42,153 nt of DNA, taken from Chalciporus piperatus. Lineage: Eukaryota; Basidiomycota; Agaricomycetes; Boletales; Boletaceae. Positions 10,348-20,471 of this stretch are shown here, one piece after another (position 1 is the stretch's first letter; the number at the start of each line of letters is the position of its first letter). The position numbers and the translations under genes are program-made. The stretch covers positions 1 through 42,153 of the forward strand of contig JBBPTG010000211.1 of NCBI GenBank assembly GCA_038093975.1. Reading direction: 5' to 3'. The notes under the pieces were generated by a model. The model was not told the DNA's origin. It was given only the letters and a program-made list of their open reading frames with translations, and made no database searches.

Positions 10348-11009
10348 CTAAGAAGCATAACAAAGTATTCTGCAAAGATTGTGAGCCGATGAAGAGGAGA
10401 AGTAACTAGCTGACTCACAATGATTCCTCGGCCGCTTTCTCAACCTGGTGGGCAGGGTCTGTGTAGGGGTGGACATACTACATGGCAGACCCTCAGCAAG
10501 GCACCGATGACAAGGCCGAGCCAATGAGCCTCCATTGCACAAGAGCTCGTCGGCTGCCTCACACTGTTCGCATAGCTCTCCACCTCGAACCTCCACCCCC
10601 AATACAGCCTCAAGGCCCCTAGGCGGCAGCCATAGGTTTGATGGTCCAGCGAGAGGGAGATCAACAGGTGACCGAAGAATCGGCCGAGGGGTTGATGGGC
10701 CCATGGGAGCAGGGGGGGCTGGTGGGTTGGCAGCAGAGGCCAACCCTGAGACGCGTGACGCAACTATGTCCAGTGAGTCGCGGATGGCGTCCAAGACAGG
10801 TGGGGAAAATGGGGAGGCACTGGGAGACATAATGCCTGCAGTCAGCTAGAGGATGATCAGTCGACTGATAGACGATCTGAAGAACAGCTTTGTACCGCTG
10901 CCTGCAAAACCATGTGTGCCCAGGTGCGACGATGGGCGAGATCGTCGATCTCCCTGAGCTGTGGGCGAGCAAGATATTCGAGAGCATTTCGGCTGCTAGA
11001 GGGGTCCAT
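10348..11009 (-). CDS. Cysteine-cluster protein (gene Y), function unknown
   Basis: The main exon runs 10849-10348. It is proline-rich at first (SPFSPPVLDAIRDSLDIVAS, NPPAPPAPMGPSTPRP). It then carries a six-cysteine cluster of the form C-x2-C-x8-C-x10-C-x2-C-x6-C (CEQCEAADELLC, then CHRCLAEGLPC), followed by a basic RLRKRPRN stretch. A probable upstream exon starts at the ATG at 11009 (MDPSSSRNALEYLARPQLRE) and is separated by a short intron with a CTGACTGCAG acceptor; the exact donor is unclear. A GTGAGT donor near 10413 may trim the last residues. The cluster resembles small zinc-binding modules of basidiomycete element-associated proteins. Gene W at 27.8-29.3 kb has the same architecture. 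DNA binding is inference. Confidence 0.55.
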
Positions 11010-11255
11010 GGCGACGTTAGATATAGATTCAGAGGATTGGAAGGCAATCTGAATCATCAGTCGGCCGTCAGGATTGGCCAATGGGGCTGGCTGGGCGAGG
11101 GTGAGTCTGGACCTCGGGAATCAATTAGGGTCTTTGATTGATTGATCAGAGCTTCTTAGTGATTCCGGAGTATGCCTAGTGGCTTGCTTTGGATCAGCCC
11201 ATGCCTACTCAAGGACAAGGTTTGCATTAGCCTGTTCCTACATATTTACAATCAA
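11010..11255. other. Upstream region of gene Y leading into the satellite
   Basis: Contains short open frames only. From about 11190 the sequence already shows degenerate satellite words (CAGCCCATGCCTAC). No gene is supported. Confidence 0.4.
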
Positions 11256-11801
11256 TGCATCGGCCCATCCCTACCTAGTGACACTGATTGCATCGGCCCA
11301 TCACTACCTAGTGACAATAGGTATATCGGCCCATTCCTACGCATTGAGGCTCAACCCATCGGCCCATCCCTACACATTGACACTGATTGCATCGGCCCAT
11401 CCCTACACATTGAGGCTCAATGCATCGGCCCATTCCTACGCATTGAGGCTCAATGCATCGGCCCATCCCTACACATTGACACTGATTGCATCGACCCATA
11501 CCTACACATTGAGGCTCAACCCATCGGCCCATTCCTACGCATTGAGGCTCAACCCATCGGCCCATCCCTACACATTGACACTGATTGCATCGGCCCATCC
11601 CTACACATTGACACTGATTGCATCGGCCCATCCCTACGCATTGAGGCTCAATGCATCGGCCCATCCCTACACATTGAGGCTCAACCCATCGGCCCATCCC
11701 TACACATTGACACTGATTGCATCGGCATTGACACTGATTGCATCGGCCCATTACCTACACGGCCCATTCCTACGCATTGAGGCTCAACCCATTGGCCCAT
11801 A
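11256..11801. repeat. 33-bp satellite array, about 16-17 units
   Basis: Units share ATCGGCCCATCCCTAC and then one of several interchangeable cores: CATTGAGGCTCAATG (a perfect inverted repeat around one base), CATTGACACTGATTG, or CCTAGTGACAATAGG. Because 33 is a multiple of three, several frames stay open on both strands (repeating IGPSLHIDTDC or IEPQCVGMGRC). These are not genes. The same satellite occurs in the opposite orientation at 35601-36160. Confidence 0.93.
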
Positions 11802-11982
11802 TTCTCAACCCTATTCTCTATGGGCCGAACCCTGATGCAGGCAGGACTGGGTGATTAGCACCAGTCGGCCAGGTCCTACCTCATGGAACCTTTGTGTTGG
11901 CCATTCCCATTGCCAGGGCACAATGGTACATTGGCTGATCCCTACTCTACGTGTACATTCTATTACTAGCCGATCCCTAACC
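11802..11982. other. Unique-looking spacer after the satellite
   Basis: Rich in CGGCC and GCCGATCCCT words akin to the satellite, but not tandem. No gene is seen. Confidence 0.4.
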
Positions 11983-12088
11983 TAGGTGATCATACACCAG
12001 TGGCCAATCGTTAGCCGGCCAGTAGAGCACGGCCTAATTGGCGATCGGCTGGCCTTGCTGTACGGCCTAATGAGCTGAATGGGCTCCT
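11983..12088 (+). repeat. Dispersed repeat, copy 1 (inverted partner at 37099-37200)
   Basis: Begins GGTGATCATACACCAG and ends GAATGGGCTCC. The reverse complement of 37099-37200 matches it at about 95% over the full length. Both copies lose similarity immediately after GGGCTCC, which suggests the edge of an element or a rearrangement point. Confidence 0.82.
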
Positions 12089-12430
12089 TCACTTGGTCGA
12101 AGGGGTGGTCACCATGCTATTCACGATGCTGTCACCACGGTCTCGTGCCAAGTCCCGTAAAAGGGTGTCCCTGGTGGACATAGGCTTCGTAACAGGGGGG
12201 AATTGGGTTCTAAAAACCATCCGAGACCAACATGGTCAAAGGACACCCTCGGCCTCGTCGTCACTGCACTGTAGCTTGCTACAATGTACATGGTGAGGTG
12301 GTTAGTCGGATTTGATCACACTTCTGGCGAGGCAGTGGACTTTTACTAGATTGCGGATCCGTACGTAGTTCCTGTTTGGGTTCTACAAACGAAGCACTAG
12401 TAAGGGAACGGGAAGCTCTAGTTCGAAGTC

Positions 12431-15400
12431 GTGACTCGAACGGGGTGGGCCGTGGCATACATAGGTAGTCCCTTTGTGTGGCCTGAGAGGACAAAATCCC
12501 CTGCCGGTTGGCTTTACGTTTCACAAGAACTGGCTAGCTCATGTTGTTTCCACGAGACACTTTGTAGTGGTGGGTCTTGCAAGAGCACCCTTTGCTTGGG
12601 CCCCCATTCACAAGGTAGCAGACCAGGTCAAGGCTCGAGACTCCCCGAGATCCGAGAAGGGAATCCACGAGCCACCGGGATCCCTATCAACGAAGATCAA
12701 GGGGCGACGATAGGTGGAGCTGATAACACAGCAGACGGCTTATCGGCCAACGCCCAACCTAACCGGCGAAATAACAACAACTACAATAACATACCGAGGA
12801 ACGCCGGTCAAAACACCGGGCAGTACAAAAAGAGGTCAAGCGCAAATATACTAATAGCATCCCTCAATATGAAAGGACGTCACTCAACCCAACTCAACGA
12901 CCCCAACCCTGTGTCGAAATGGACAAGCATATGCAGGGTACTACGGAAACGACAAATAGGTATAATCTGCCTACAAGAAACCCACCTAACCGAAGAACAC
13001 ATAGCTACGATAAATGAAATGTACAGTCATAAAATAACAGTACTCAACTCGTCAGACCCCAACCGCCCAGGAGCATCAGCGGGAGTAGCAATAGTAATTA
13101 ACAGAGAAAAGATAACACCAAAATCAACAGAAGTAACGGAAATAGTCCCCGGAAGAGCAATACTCCTAAAAATGAAATGGCACAACGACCAACCGATAAC
13201 AATACTGAATATATATGCCCCAAATGCCCCAAACGAACACCCCCCATTCTGGAACAAAATAAAAGCAAAACTAGTAGAGATAAACATCAACACGATAGAC
13301 CTTATGATGGGAGATTTTAACATAGTAGAAGACCCAATTGACCGAGCCCCAGCACACAATGACGACTACACAGCCACAGAAGCACTGAAAGAATTAAGAG
13401 AACACATCGGAGTACAAGACCTATGGAGACATGAAAACCCAACGGAATGAAGCTTCACATTCATAAGTAACGGAACCCACTCAATGTCTAGAATAGACAG
13501 AATATACGCGAAAAGATCGCTAATAAACTCACTATATAACTGGGAAACCACAATCACCGCAATACCCTCGGACCATAAAATGATCCTAGTACGACTAGTC
13601 CCCCCAAAAACACCGTTCATCGGACCAGGAAGATGGACATGGCCCCTAACCCTCATAACCGACGAATACCTAATCGACACGATAATAACAAACGGAATAG
13701 AACTCCAGAGAGAACTCGAATCAGAAACGGAAGAAACTCGAGCACCACAAACAAAATGGACTGAATTTAAGAGGAAAATCGTCGACCTAGCGAAACAGTC
13801 AGGTAAAAAACAACTATCAAAGATAAGTAGGAAGATCACAAACTTGAAAAAAGACATAGCAAACTCAGAACGACACCCAGATCTAGATAACGATCCCAAA
13901 ATCAGAACGAACATCGCCATACTCAAACACGAATTAGAACACCTAGAGAACAAACGATATAAAAACGAAAGAGCACAATCGCAGGCTAAATGGTACGACA
14001 AAGGAGAACAGATAAACAAATACTGGTCCAAGATACACGCACCGAAGCGGCCGCGTGACATAATCTATGCCCTAAACGACCCAAACAAAAATAAGCTGAC
14101 AAGGAAATCATCGGAAATGGCGAACATAGCATACAAATATCACGATGAACTACAATCACAGAATCTACTCCAACCAAATCACCCAGATCGCCAAGAAGCG
14201 CAACAATACGTCCTAAGACAAATCAACGAAGATCAAAAGTTCGATAGCCCTAACTCAGACCTGCATCAATTAATAACAATAGAACAAGTACGATCAGCAC
14301 TACGATCCGCAAAAAACGGAACCGCAACAGGTCTCGACGGAATACCATACGAATTATGGAAAGTAATCCAAGACAAACACAACAAAAAGAAAAAAGAAAA
14401 TGAACCATCCTTCGACGTAGCTAAGTGCATGACCATAGTATTCAACAATATTCAAGATAACGGCCTCGACCCAGACTCGGACTTCTCCGCCGGCTGGATG
14501 TGCCCGATATACAAGAAGAAAGATAGATCAAAGATCGAAAACTACCGACCAATAACGCTACTAAACACGGACTATAAGACAATGACAAAGGTTCTAGCAA
14601 CACAACTAGCACAACACGCATGCTCACTCCTACACCCAGATCAGTCCGGTTTCGTACCAACAAGATCAATCTTCGATCCGATTCGCCTAGCCAAAACAAT
14701 GTGCGCATACGCAGACTACATGGAAGAAGATGGCGCGATAATAGCACTCGACCAAGAAAAAGCGTACGATAAAATAGACCATAAATACCTACTAGACACC
14801 TTACATACATTTAACTTGCCCGACCGCTTTATCAGAACGGTAAAAAACCTATACGAACATGCGAGAACCGGAGTAATGGTAAACGGGGTAATCAGCAAAA
14901 TGTACAAAGTAACAAGGGGAGTCCGACAAGGAGACCCCCTCTCATGCCTACTATTCAACCTAGCAATCGAACCATTAGCAGCAACAATACGAAACTCCCC
15001 AGATCTAACGGGCTTCAACATCCCCAACGCGAAATCGAAAATCATAGTCAACCTATACGCAGATGACACAACGGTATACCTATCAGAATCAGATAAATAC
15101 GATACCCTCGAAAAGATACTAAACAAATGGTGCATAGCATCTGGAGCGAAATTCAACATAGAGAAAACAGAAATAATACCAATAGGGACCAAACGCCATC
15201 GGGACCGTGTAGCCCAAACACGAAAACTCCACCCAGACGATTCACCACTCAGAGACGGAATAAGAATCGCTAAAGACGGTCACCCAACCAGAATACTTGG
15301 AGCATGGATAGGCAATAACTTAGATCAAACACAAACATGGACGATAACAATCGACAAAGTAAAAGACTCCCTAGACAGATGGAATACATCACACCCAACG

Positions 15401-15823
15401 CTCGATGCAAAGAGACTGATTATACAAATGATAGTAGGAGGAATGACCCAGTTCCTAACGAAAGCACAAGGAATGCCGAACCAAATTAGGCAAACCCTAC
15501 ACAGAATAATAAGAAACTTCCTATGGAACGGGGAACGCACCCCACCAGGCCTAAGCCTGAACCAACTACATAAGCCCCGAACGGAAGGAGGAATAAACCT
15601 ACTGAACCTAGAAGCCAGGAACCAGGCGATCAACATTGTATGGCTAAAAACGTACCTCGATGACACCACAAAACGTCCCACATGGACCTTCGCAACAGAC
15701 GCTATAATAAACTGCGTGCAAAAAGAAGGTATAAAAAACCCGAAAGACATAAACACATTCCTAACGACCCTACAACCTTCAGGCCGTCAACCGAGAACCA
15801 AAAAACAAATCCCCGACCAGTAA
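12431..15823 (+). pseudogene. LINE ORF2, endonuclease and reverse transcriptase domains
   Basis: The endonuclease nicks target DNA and the reverse transcriptase copies the RNA there. Endonuclease motifs are ILIASLNMKGR, CLQETHL, GVAIVIN, LNIYAPN and MMGDFNIVEDPIDR. An in-frame TGA at 13448-13450 interrupts the domain between PTE and SFTFIS, after which the same frame resumes with SRIDRIYAK. Reverse transcriptase motifs follow: GTATGLDGIPYELWK, NYRPITLLNTDYKT, QSGFVPTRSI, IALDQEKAYDKID, GVRQGDPLSCLLFNLAIEPL and the catalytic LYADDTTVYL. After INTFLTTLQPSGRQ the frame stops at 15823 and continues in another frame (next entry). No genuine ATG is evident for the N-terminus. Confidence 0.85.
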
Positions 15824-16958
15824 TTTCATTGCTGAAAACCGCGAATAGATGGAACCTCACGTTCGCCCCACTTAAGCTATCTAAAGCACTAAAACGACAA
15901 TTACCAGCGTGGTATCACATAGGCGTTCCCCCCCGATTATACCATAAGACAAAAACCGCTTGCCTGAAAACGACTCACCGGGCAGAAAGAGTAAAAGACT
16001 TAACAAGAATATGTAAAAGACTAACTCACCTGGACTCGAAGCACATACCACGAGCAAGCTGTGAGTGCAAACAATGTAGAAGAGACCGTCGGAAAGGATG
16101 CACCAACCCACACCGCTGCGCAACCCTAGCGAGGAACATAACAGGGAGCCTAGACCCTAAATACGACCCATACACCACCGCCCCAAAAGACGAACTCACA
16201 CTAACACATAGACGGAAAGAGAAAAACCACAGAGCACGACTAAGCAAAGGAGACGAAATAACCTTCGATCCGACGATAACAGCAAGGAACTCCTTAAATG
16301 AATGTTTTCGAATACTACAACCGACTAAGACCACGATACAAGAACCAGCACACCGTATCCAAAAACCCCAAACTGAAAGAGGGGAAGCAGCCGAGACAGT
16401 AATAATATACACGGACGGATCGAGCATAAACAACGGAAAAATGGATGCGAAATGCGGAGCAGGAGTATGGCTCGGAGATAACCACCCTAAAAACAAATCT
16501 ATCAGAGTCCCTGGACAAAACCAATCTAACCAGACAGGTGAAATAGCAGCGATCACCGCTGCATTAGAAATATGTGAACCGACCAAACCACTCACAATAA
16601 TCTCTGACTCGATGTACGCAATAGACGGACTCACAAAACACCTAAAAGAATGGGAAGACATAGGATGGATCAACATAAGTAACAAAGAATGGTTCCAAAA
16701 AGCAGCATACTCCCTAAGAACAAGGACAGCACCCACCTCCTTCCAATGGATTAAAGGTCACAACGGAAACCAAGGAAACGAGGGAGCAGACCGCCTCGCA
16801 AACGAAGGGGCAAGAAAAGAAAGACACGACGAGATCGACCTATCCGTCCCAGAAAACTTCTGTGCCAAAGGAGCAAGGTTAGCCACCATAACACAAGCAA
16901 CAGCATACCAAGCGATATCGCAATCAAACCTGCACACGTACACCAGAACAACGCTAAT
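15824..16958 (+). pseudogene. LINE ORF2 continuation, RNase H domain
   Basis: Reading resumes one frame away near 15818-15825 (VISLLKTANRWNLTFAPLKL), so a 1-nt indel separates it from the reverse transcriptase. A cysteine-rich segment (CECKQC, GCTNPHRC) precedes an RNase H fold. Its acidic residues are in YTDGSSINNG, TGEIAAITAALEI, IISDSMYAIDGL and GNQGNEGADRLANEGA. After SNLHTYTRTT the coding sequence is cut by the start of the Gypsy-1 LTR at 16959. Codons after that point are LTR sequence. Confidence 0.82.
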
Positions 16959-17519
16959 TGTTACGAACGCTCCATTTCCTTATCCTAATCATTCCTACAT
17001 TCCATTACGCTTACTAGGTTTCTCTTCGTCTCGTGGACTTAGTCATTTCACTTTCTCTTTTGTTATCTTATCTTATCGTGTCACGTGACTTACTTACATA
17101 AGCTAGGTCTAGACCTTCGCTTACTAACTGATGACTCACCGCTCACTCGTCAGCATCAGTCAGCATTACTCATCATATGACTCACGCTTACTCATTCCGC
17201 AGTAGAGCTAGTTACGCCATTGGCTAGTAGTCAGTATGAGTCATACCCAGTCACCTACGATAAGGTTTAGCCACAACATGTACAAACATTGACAATAGTA
17301 TATAAACCCGGGTCGACAAGCACTGGACTCCCCAGTCTTGTTCTCCTGGAGTTTCCTCATCGAACCTCAGCCAAGTTCATCGGCTCGCTATTGTCTAGTG
17401 TGAGTCTTAGCTCTTAGTTGAGTTGAGTCGTTTCATTAGAACAAGACTAATATTTTCTTTTGTCTTAGCGTCTCGTCGCTACCACACGTGTTCTTGTACG
17501 CCACTTCAACCGTTGATCA
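16959..17519 (+). repeat. 5' LTR of Gypsy-1 (3' boundary approximate)
   Basis: Starts TGTTACGAAC directly after LINE coding sequence. It holds a TATATAAA box at 17299-17306, a GTCACGTGAC palindrome at 17080-17089, and TGACTCA-type motifs at 17132, 17178 and 17237. The end is a guess near GTTGATCA, because the second LTR is absent and no clear primer-binding site could be fixed. Confidence 0.6.
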
Positions 17520-17578
17520 CTAGTGGGTACCGCGCTGCTTGTTCGCGCCTCGTCATCGCTGACCTTGTTTTTGAATAA

Positions 17579-18794
17579 GTGTCGAGCAACCCCGCCGCAT
17601 CTTCGCGCGCCGCGTCCCCTGTCCCTTCCATCCAGTGGAACGGGATACTTGATCTCCCCGCCGTCGAGACCAACCCCGACTTCGCTAACGTCATCGCGAA
17701 GCTCGGAAACGCTGTGGAAGTATATCCAGGCTTCACCAACATCATCGCGGATCTTGAGCGAGAGAACGCCCGTATCCAGGAAGAAGTCGCTCAGGCCCGA
17801 GCACTAGTTGAGGAAGAACAAAGGAGGATCATCGAGGAGTACTCAGTGCCAATCGCGACAAGGCCTGACTACTCTGACCTTTACGTTGACTGGCTAGAAG
17901 AACCGGTAATTCCCCCTTACCCACGTCACGTATCGACTGTTAACCCCGCCGATCTCCAGATCGACCATCGTCGTTACCCATCACTCCCGCCTATCGAGGT
18001 TATCCGGGCACCGTCGCCGCCTAACCCCCAGCAGATACTAGCTGACGCCTTCGGCGTTGAAGAATTATATTATCGTGCCTCCTCCATCCCCAGAGCCCCA
18101 ACTCCGCTCGCGGAGCCCGTTGATTGGACAGCCATCGACGAGGATCTTCTTGCTCTTCAACACCAATTCCCCATTGGAGTCTCTGGTCGTACGGAAAGTT
18201 TCCGCCGCGCTCTCTATCACACGCTTATATCCCCGGCAGGTGAGAAGTCGATTCGAGAGAACATTGACGCTCGGGTACGTCAACGCCGACGAAGCGACAG
18301 GCTACTTAGAGGTATCCCTGAGGACGCCGGTACTCGTATTAAGGAGAGAGTATCAACCCCGCGTCCTACTCGCCGCACTCGCCGCCCTAAGCCTCTCGTC
18401 CCTCTTAGGAAAATTCGCCCAGTACAGCTTACAGGCCTTCCTATTACTTTCATACCTCATCTTCGGCCACGTAATTCTCTCAGACGACCTTCGCGTTACC
18501 TTTGATTTCGCATACATCCTCGTATCTCACAGGAATCGTCCAGTAGCACTACCTACTCCTCCCCCTTCCCCTGTTGTATCACAAGCAGAGTTAGAAGAAG
18601 ACGAAGAATTACCAGGATTAGTAGAGTCTGATAGTGAAGACGAAGGAGGACTAAGAGAGACAAACGCACCAGGAGTGCAACTGTACTATCCCGCGCCTCA
18701 TTCCATCAGAAGAAGCATTCCACCGCCACCTTATCAAAGAGACGCCCCTGCTTCGTTATCAGGAGAAACCCTTGAAGGATCTCAGGAGATCTGA
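17579..18794 (+). CDS. Gypsy-1 leader ORF upstream of gag, split between two frames
   Basis: I do not recognise this protein. The first part (17579 to about 18470) reads MSSNPAASSRAASPVPS if its GTG is taken as the start; it follows an in-frame TAA, so the ATG was probably lost. It contains a helical ENARIQEEVAQARALVEEEQ segment and then a basic tract rich in RR. The second part, in another frame, ends with an acidic and proline-rich tail (LEEDEELPGLVESDSEDE). A GTAATT donor near 18472 and a GTCCAG acceptor near 18543 would join them in phase, as would a frameshift. It stops 43 bp before the gag ATG. It could be part of a spliced Gag precursor or a separate accessory protein. Confidence 0.45.
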
Positions 18795-18837
18795 AATAAA
18801 AATCTAGTTTTATCCCTTCCATTCTAGTGCATCAAGA

Positions 18838-20040
18838 ATGTCGGTTCTCGCCCCAGACTTAGCAGCTGCCTTAACAGGCATTCTCGGACATCGTGACGCG
18901 TCCATACGGGATCTTGGAACGCAGTTGAGACTTGCGTTAGAAACAATGACGGATCAACTTACCAACGCTCAAAGGGTAAATCAAAATCTAAACAATAATA
19001 TCTTGCAGCTTGAAGCGCAAGTACAAGCCATTCAAGTGCCTGGCGCACTACCAGCTCCTATGGTCGGACCTAGTGGACCTAAGCTATCCAAAATCGTCAA
19101 AGACCCCGGAGACTATGACGGATCCAGAGGAAAGAAGTTCGAAGAATGGTGGACAAGAGTCCGTGCATGGCTAGATGAAAACAACACCGTGTTAACCGGA
19201 ATGACGGCGATCAGAGCTATCCTTAGTCGAATGACAGGAGGAGACGCCGCTACTTTCTCACGAGCCATGACACATGACATCTTGGAAAATGGAACCACAT
19301 ATACTTCCGCCGAGTTCCATAAAAGAATCACCGATCAATTCCGCTCGGGTAACGAAGTGGAATATCATCGCAATCAGATCAAGAATCTGAAACAAGGCAA
19401 GATGTCTATGGAGAAATTCCTTACCACGTTCCAAACTCATCGCCTCATGGACGATTGGAGTGACGCCCGACACATCGAACTTCTAGAACTAAATGCAGAT
19501 CCAGAGATCACACATCGGATCTTTATGGATAAAGGACGGTTCGACAAATATGACACATACGTCGAAGAACTACGCCTCCTTGCAGGAAGGAAACAGCTTA
19601 TCTCCATGATCAAGACAGGAACCGCAGGTGATACCCCGCGATATAAATATACCAACACGGGTACACAACCGGGTCGTGGTGCCCCAATGGATATAGGTTC
19701 TGCCGAAATCGAAGAAGGAGAAATCGTGGAAGAAGAAGAAGAAGCATCATCTGTCGTAAAGGCGACCACAAGCAATTCCAAAGAGAAGAAACAAGGAAAT
19801 TGTTGGAACTGTGGGAAACCGGGACATCCGAAACAACAATGTCCGGTACCTAGTACCAAATGCAAGGGCTGTGGTTGGTCACGAGGCGAACACAAACGTG
19901 CCTGCAAACTTCGGAAGAGACAGGTGAGAGAACTGTCTACCGAATCTAGTACTCTTGAAGGCCGTTCATTCGACGAAATGAAGGCTTACTTCTACGATAT
20001 GAAAGATATCGAAATGAAGGGAAAAGGCAAAGCGGCCTGA
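18838..20040 (+). CDS. Gypsy-1 Gag
   Basis: Structural Gag protein of 400 residues, forming the cytoplasmic virus-like particle. The ATG at 18838 (MSVLAPDLAAALTGILGH) opens a coiled-coil-like stretch (LNNNILQLEAQVQAIQ). A retrotransposon capsid region follows (KKFEEWWTRVRAWLDE, FRSGNEVEYHRNQIKNLKQG). There is an RGAPMDIG linker and an acidic run. The zinc knuckle CWNCGKPGHPKQQC is followed by a second cysteine/histidine motif (CKGCGWSRGEHKRAC). A slippery heptamer GGGAAAA sits in frame at 20019-20025, 12 bases before the TGA. The reading frame is undamaged. Confidence 0.88.
   Translation: MSVLAPDLAAALTGILGHRDASIRDLGTQLRLALETMTDQLTNAQRVNQNLNNNILQLEAQVQAIQVPGALPAPMVGPSGPKLSKIVKDPGDYDGSRGKKFEEWWTRVRAWLDENNTVLTGMTAIRAILSRMTGGDAATFSRAMTHDILENGTTYTSAEFHKRITDQFRSGNEVEYHRNQIKNLKQGKMSMEKFLTTFQTHRLMDDWSDARHIELLELNADPEITHRIFMDKGRFDKYDTYVEELRLLAGRKQLISMIKTGTAGDTPRYKYTNTGTQPGRGAPMDIGSAEIEEGEIVEEEEEASSVVKATTSNSKEKKQGNCWNCGKPGHPKQQCPVPSTKCKGCGWSRGEHKRACKLRKRQVRELSTESSTLEGRSFDEMKAYFYDMKDIEMKGKGKAA
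20019..20025 (+). promoter_or_regulatory. Candidate -1 ribosomal frameshift site, Gypsy-1
   Basis: GGGAAAA is in the gag frame as G GGA AAA, the canonical X XXY YYZ form. The -1 frame from here is open straight into the protease. I have not established a downstream pseudoknot. Confidence 0.6.
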
Positions 20041-20471
20041 ATGATCTGGGCAAACGGACCGCAACTAACTCGTTAGGAAAATCTGTAAACTATTCACACA
20101 GTCAAACGGGGTCTCATGTTGATCATGAGCTTGGCCTGGACTCTAGTCAGGTGCTTAATTCCGTTTCCATAATCCGATATCTTTCCGAAAACCCAGGACC
20201 ACGTTTTATTCGCACGACGGATCGAGAATTGAAGCTATCCACTTCCATTGCCTCGCAACGCCTTCCGTCTGCTTTCACACGAGCAGAAGCACTTCTTGAT
20301 TCAGGAGCTAATGCCATCTTCGTTGATCGGAGATGGGCTGACAAAATCAAATTACCCCTCGTGCAACTCAGACATCCACTTACGGTATACAACGTGGACG
20401 GAACGCATAACTCCGCTGGACAGATAACACACTGTGCGGAAATCATTATCCATTTCAACGGACATCGTGAG
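20026..20471 (+). pseudogene. Gypsy-1 Pol fragment (protease only)
   Basis: In the -1 frame relative to gag, this runs without a stop from the slippery site through NDLGKRTATNSLGKS to a retropepsin-like domain with the catalytic LLDSGANAIFVD and YNVDGTHNSAGQ. It is cut at FNGHRE by the Gypsy-2 LTR. The last few codons of the open frame come from the LTR. Reverse transcriptase and integrase are absent. Confidence 0.82.

Larger units (their letters stand above)
12089..16958 (+). mobile_element. Tad1-like non-LTR retrotransposon (LINE), truncated
   Basis: An endonuclease, reverse transcriptase and RNase H order on one strand identifies a LINE of the fungal Tad1 type. No ORF1 is seen, so the 5' end is probably truncated or replaced; 12089 is only where the flanking dispersed repeat ends. 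The 3' end is cut at 16958, where a new LTR (TGTTACGAAC) begins. The coding strand is strikingly rich in A and C and poor in T, unlike the neighbouring elements. No poly-A tail remains. Confidence 0.8.
16959..20471 (+). mobile_element. Gypsy-1: 5' portion of a Ty3/Gypsy retrotransposon
   Basis: Consists of a 5' LTR, a two-frame leader ORF, gag and the start of pol up to the protease. The body stops where the Gypsy-2 LTR begins at 20472. The missing reverse transcriptase, integrase and 3' LTR do not reappear after Gypsy-2 or anywhere else in the window, so this is a truncation rather than a simple nested insertion. Confidence 0.85.

Noticed and set aside
11256..11801. CRISPR-like regular repeats with variable interiors
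   Set aside because: Units are contiguous with no unique spacers, there are no cas genes, and the genome is eukaryotic.
11172..11835. Long open frames on both strands across 11.2-11.8 kb and 35.6-36.2 kb
   Set aside because: They are a by-product of a 33-bp (11-codon) satellite; all repeat the same peptide and have no start or codon signal.
13366..16736. Several antisense ORFs of 120-236 codons opposite the LINE
   Set aside because: Shadows of the T-poor coding strand; hydrophobic, Ser/Cys-rich nonsense with no motif.
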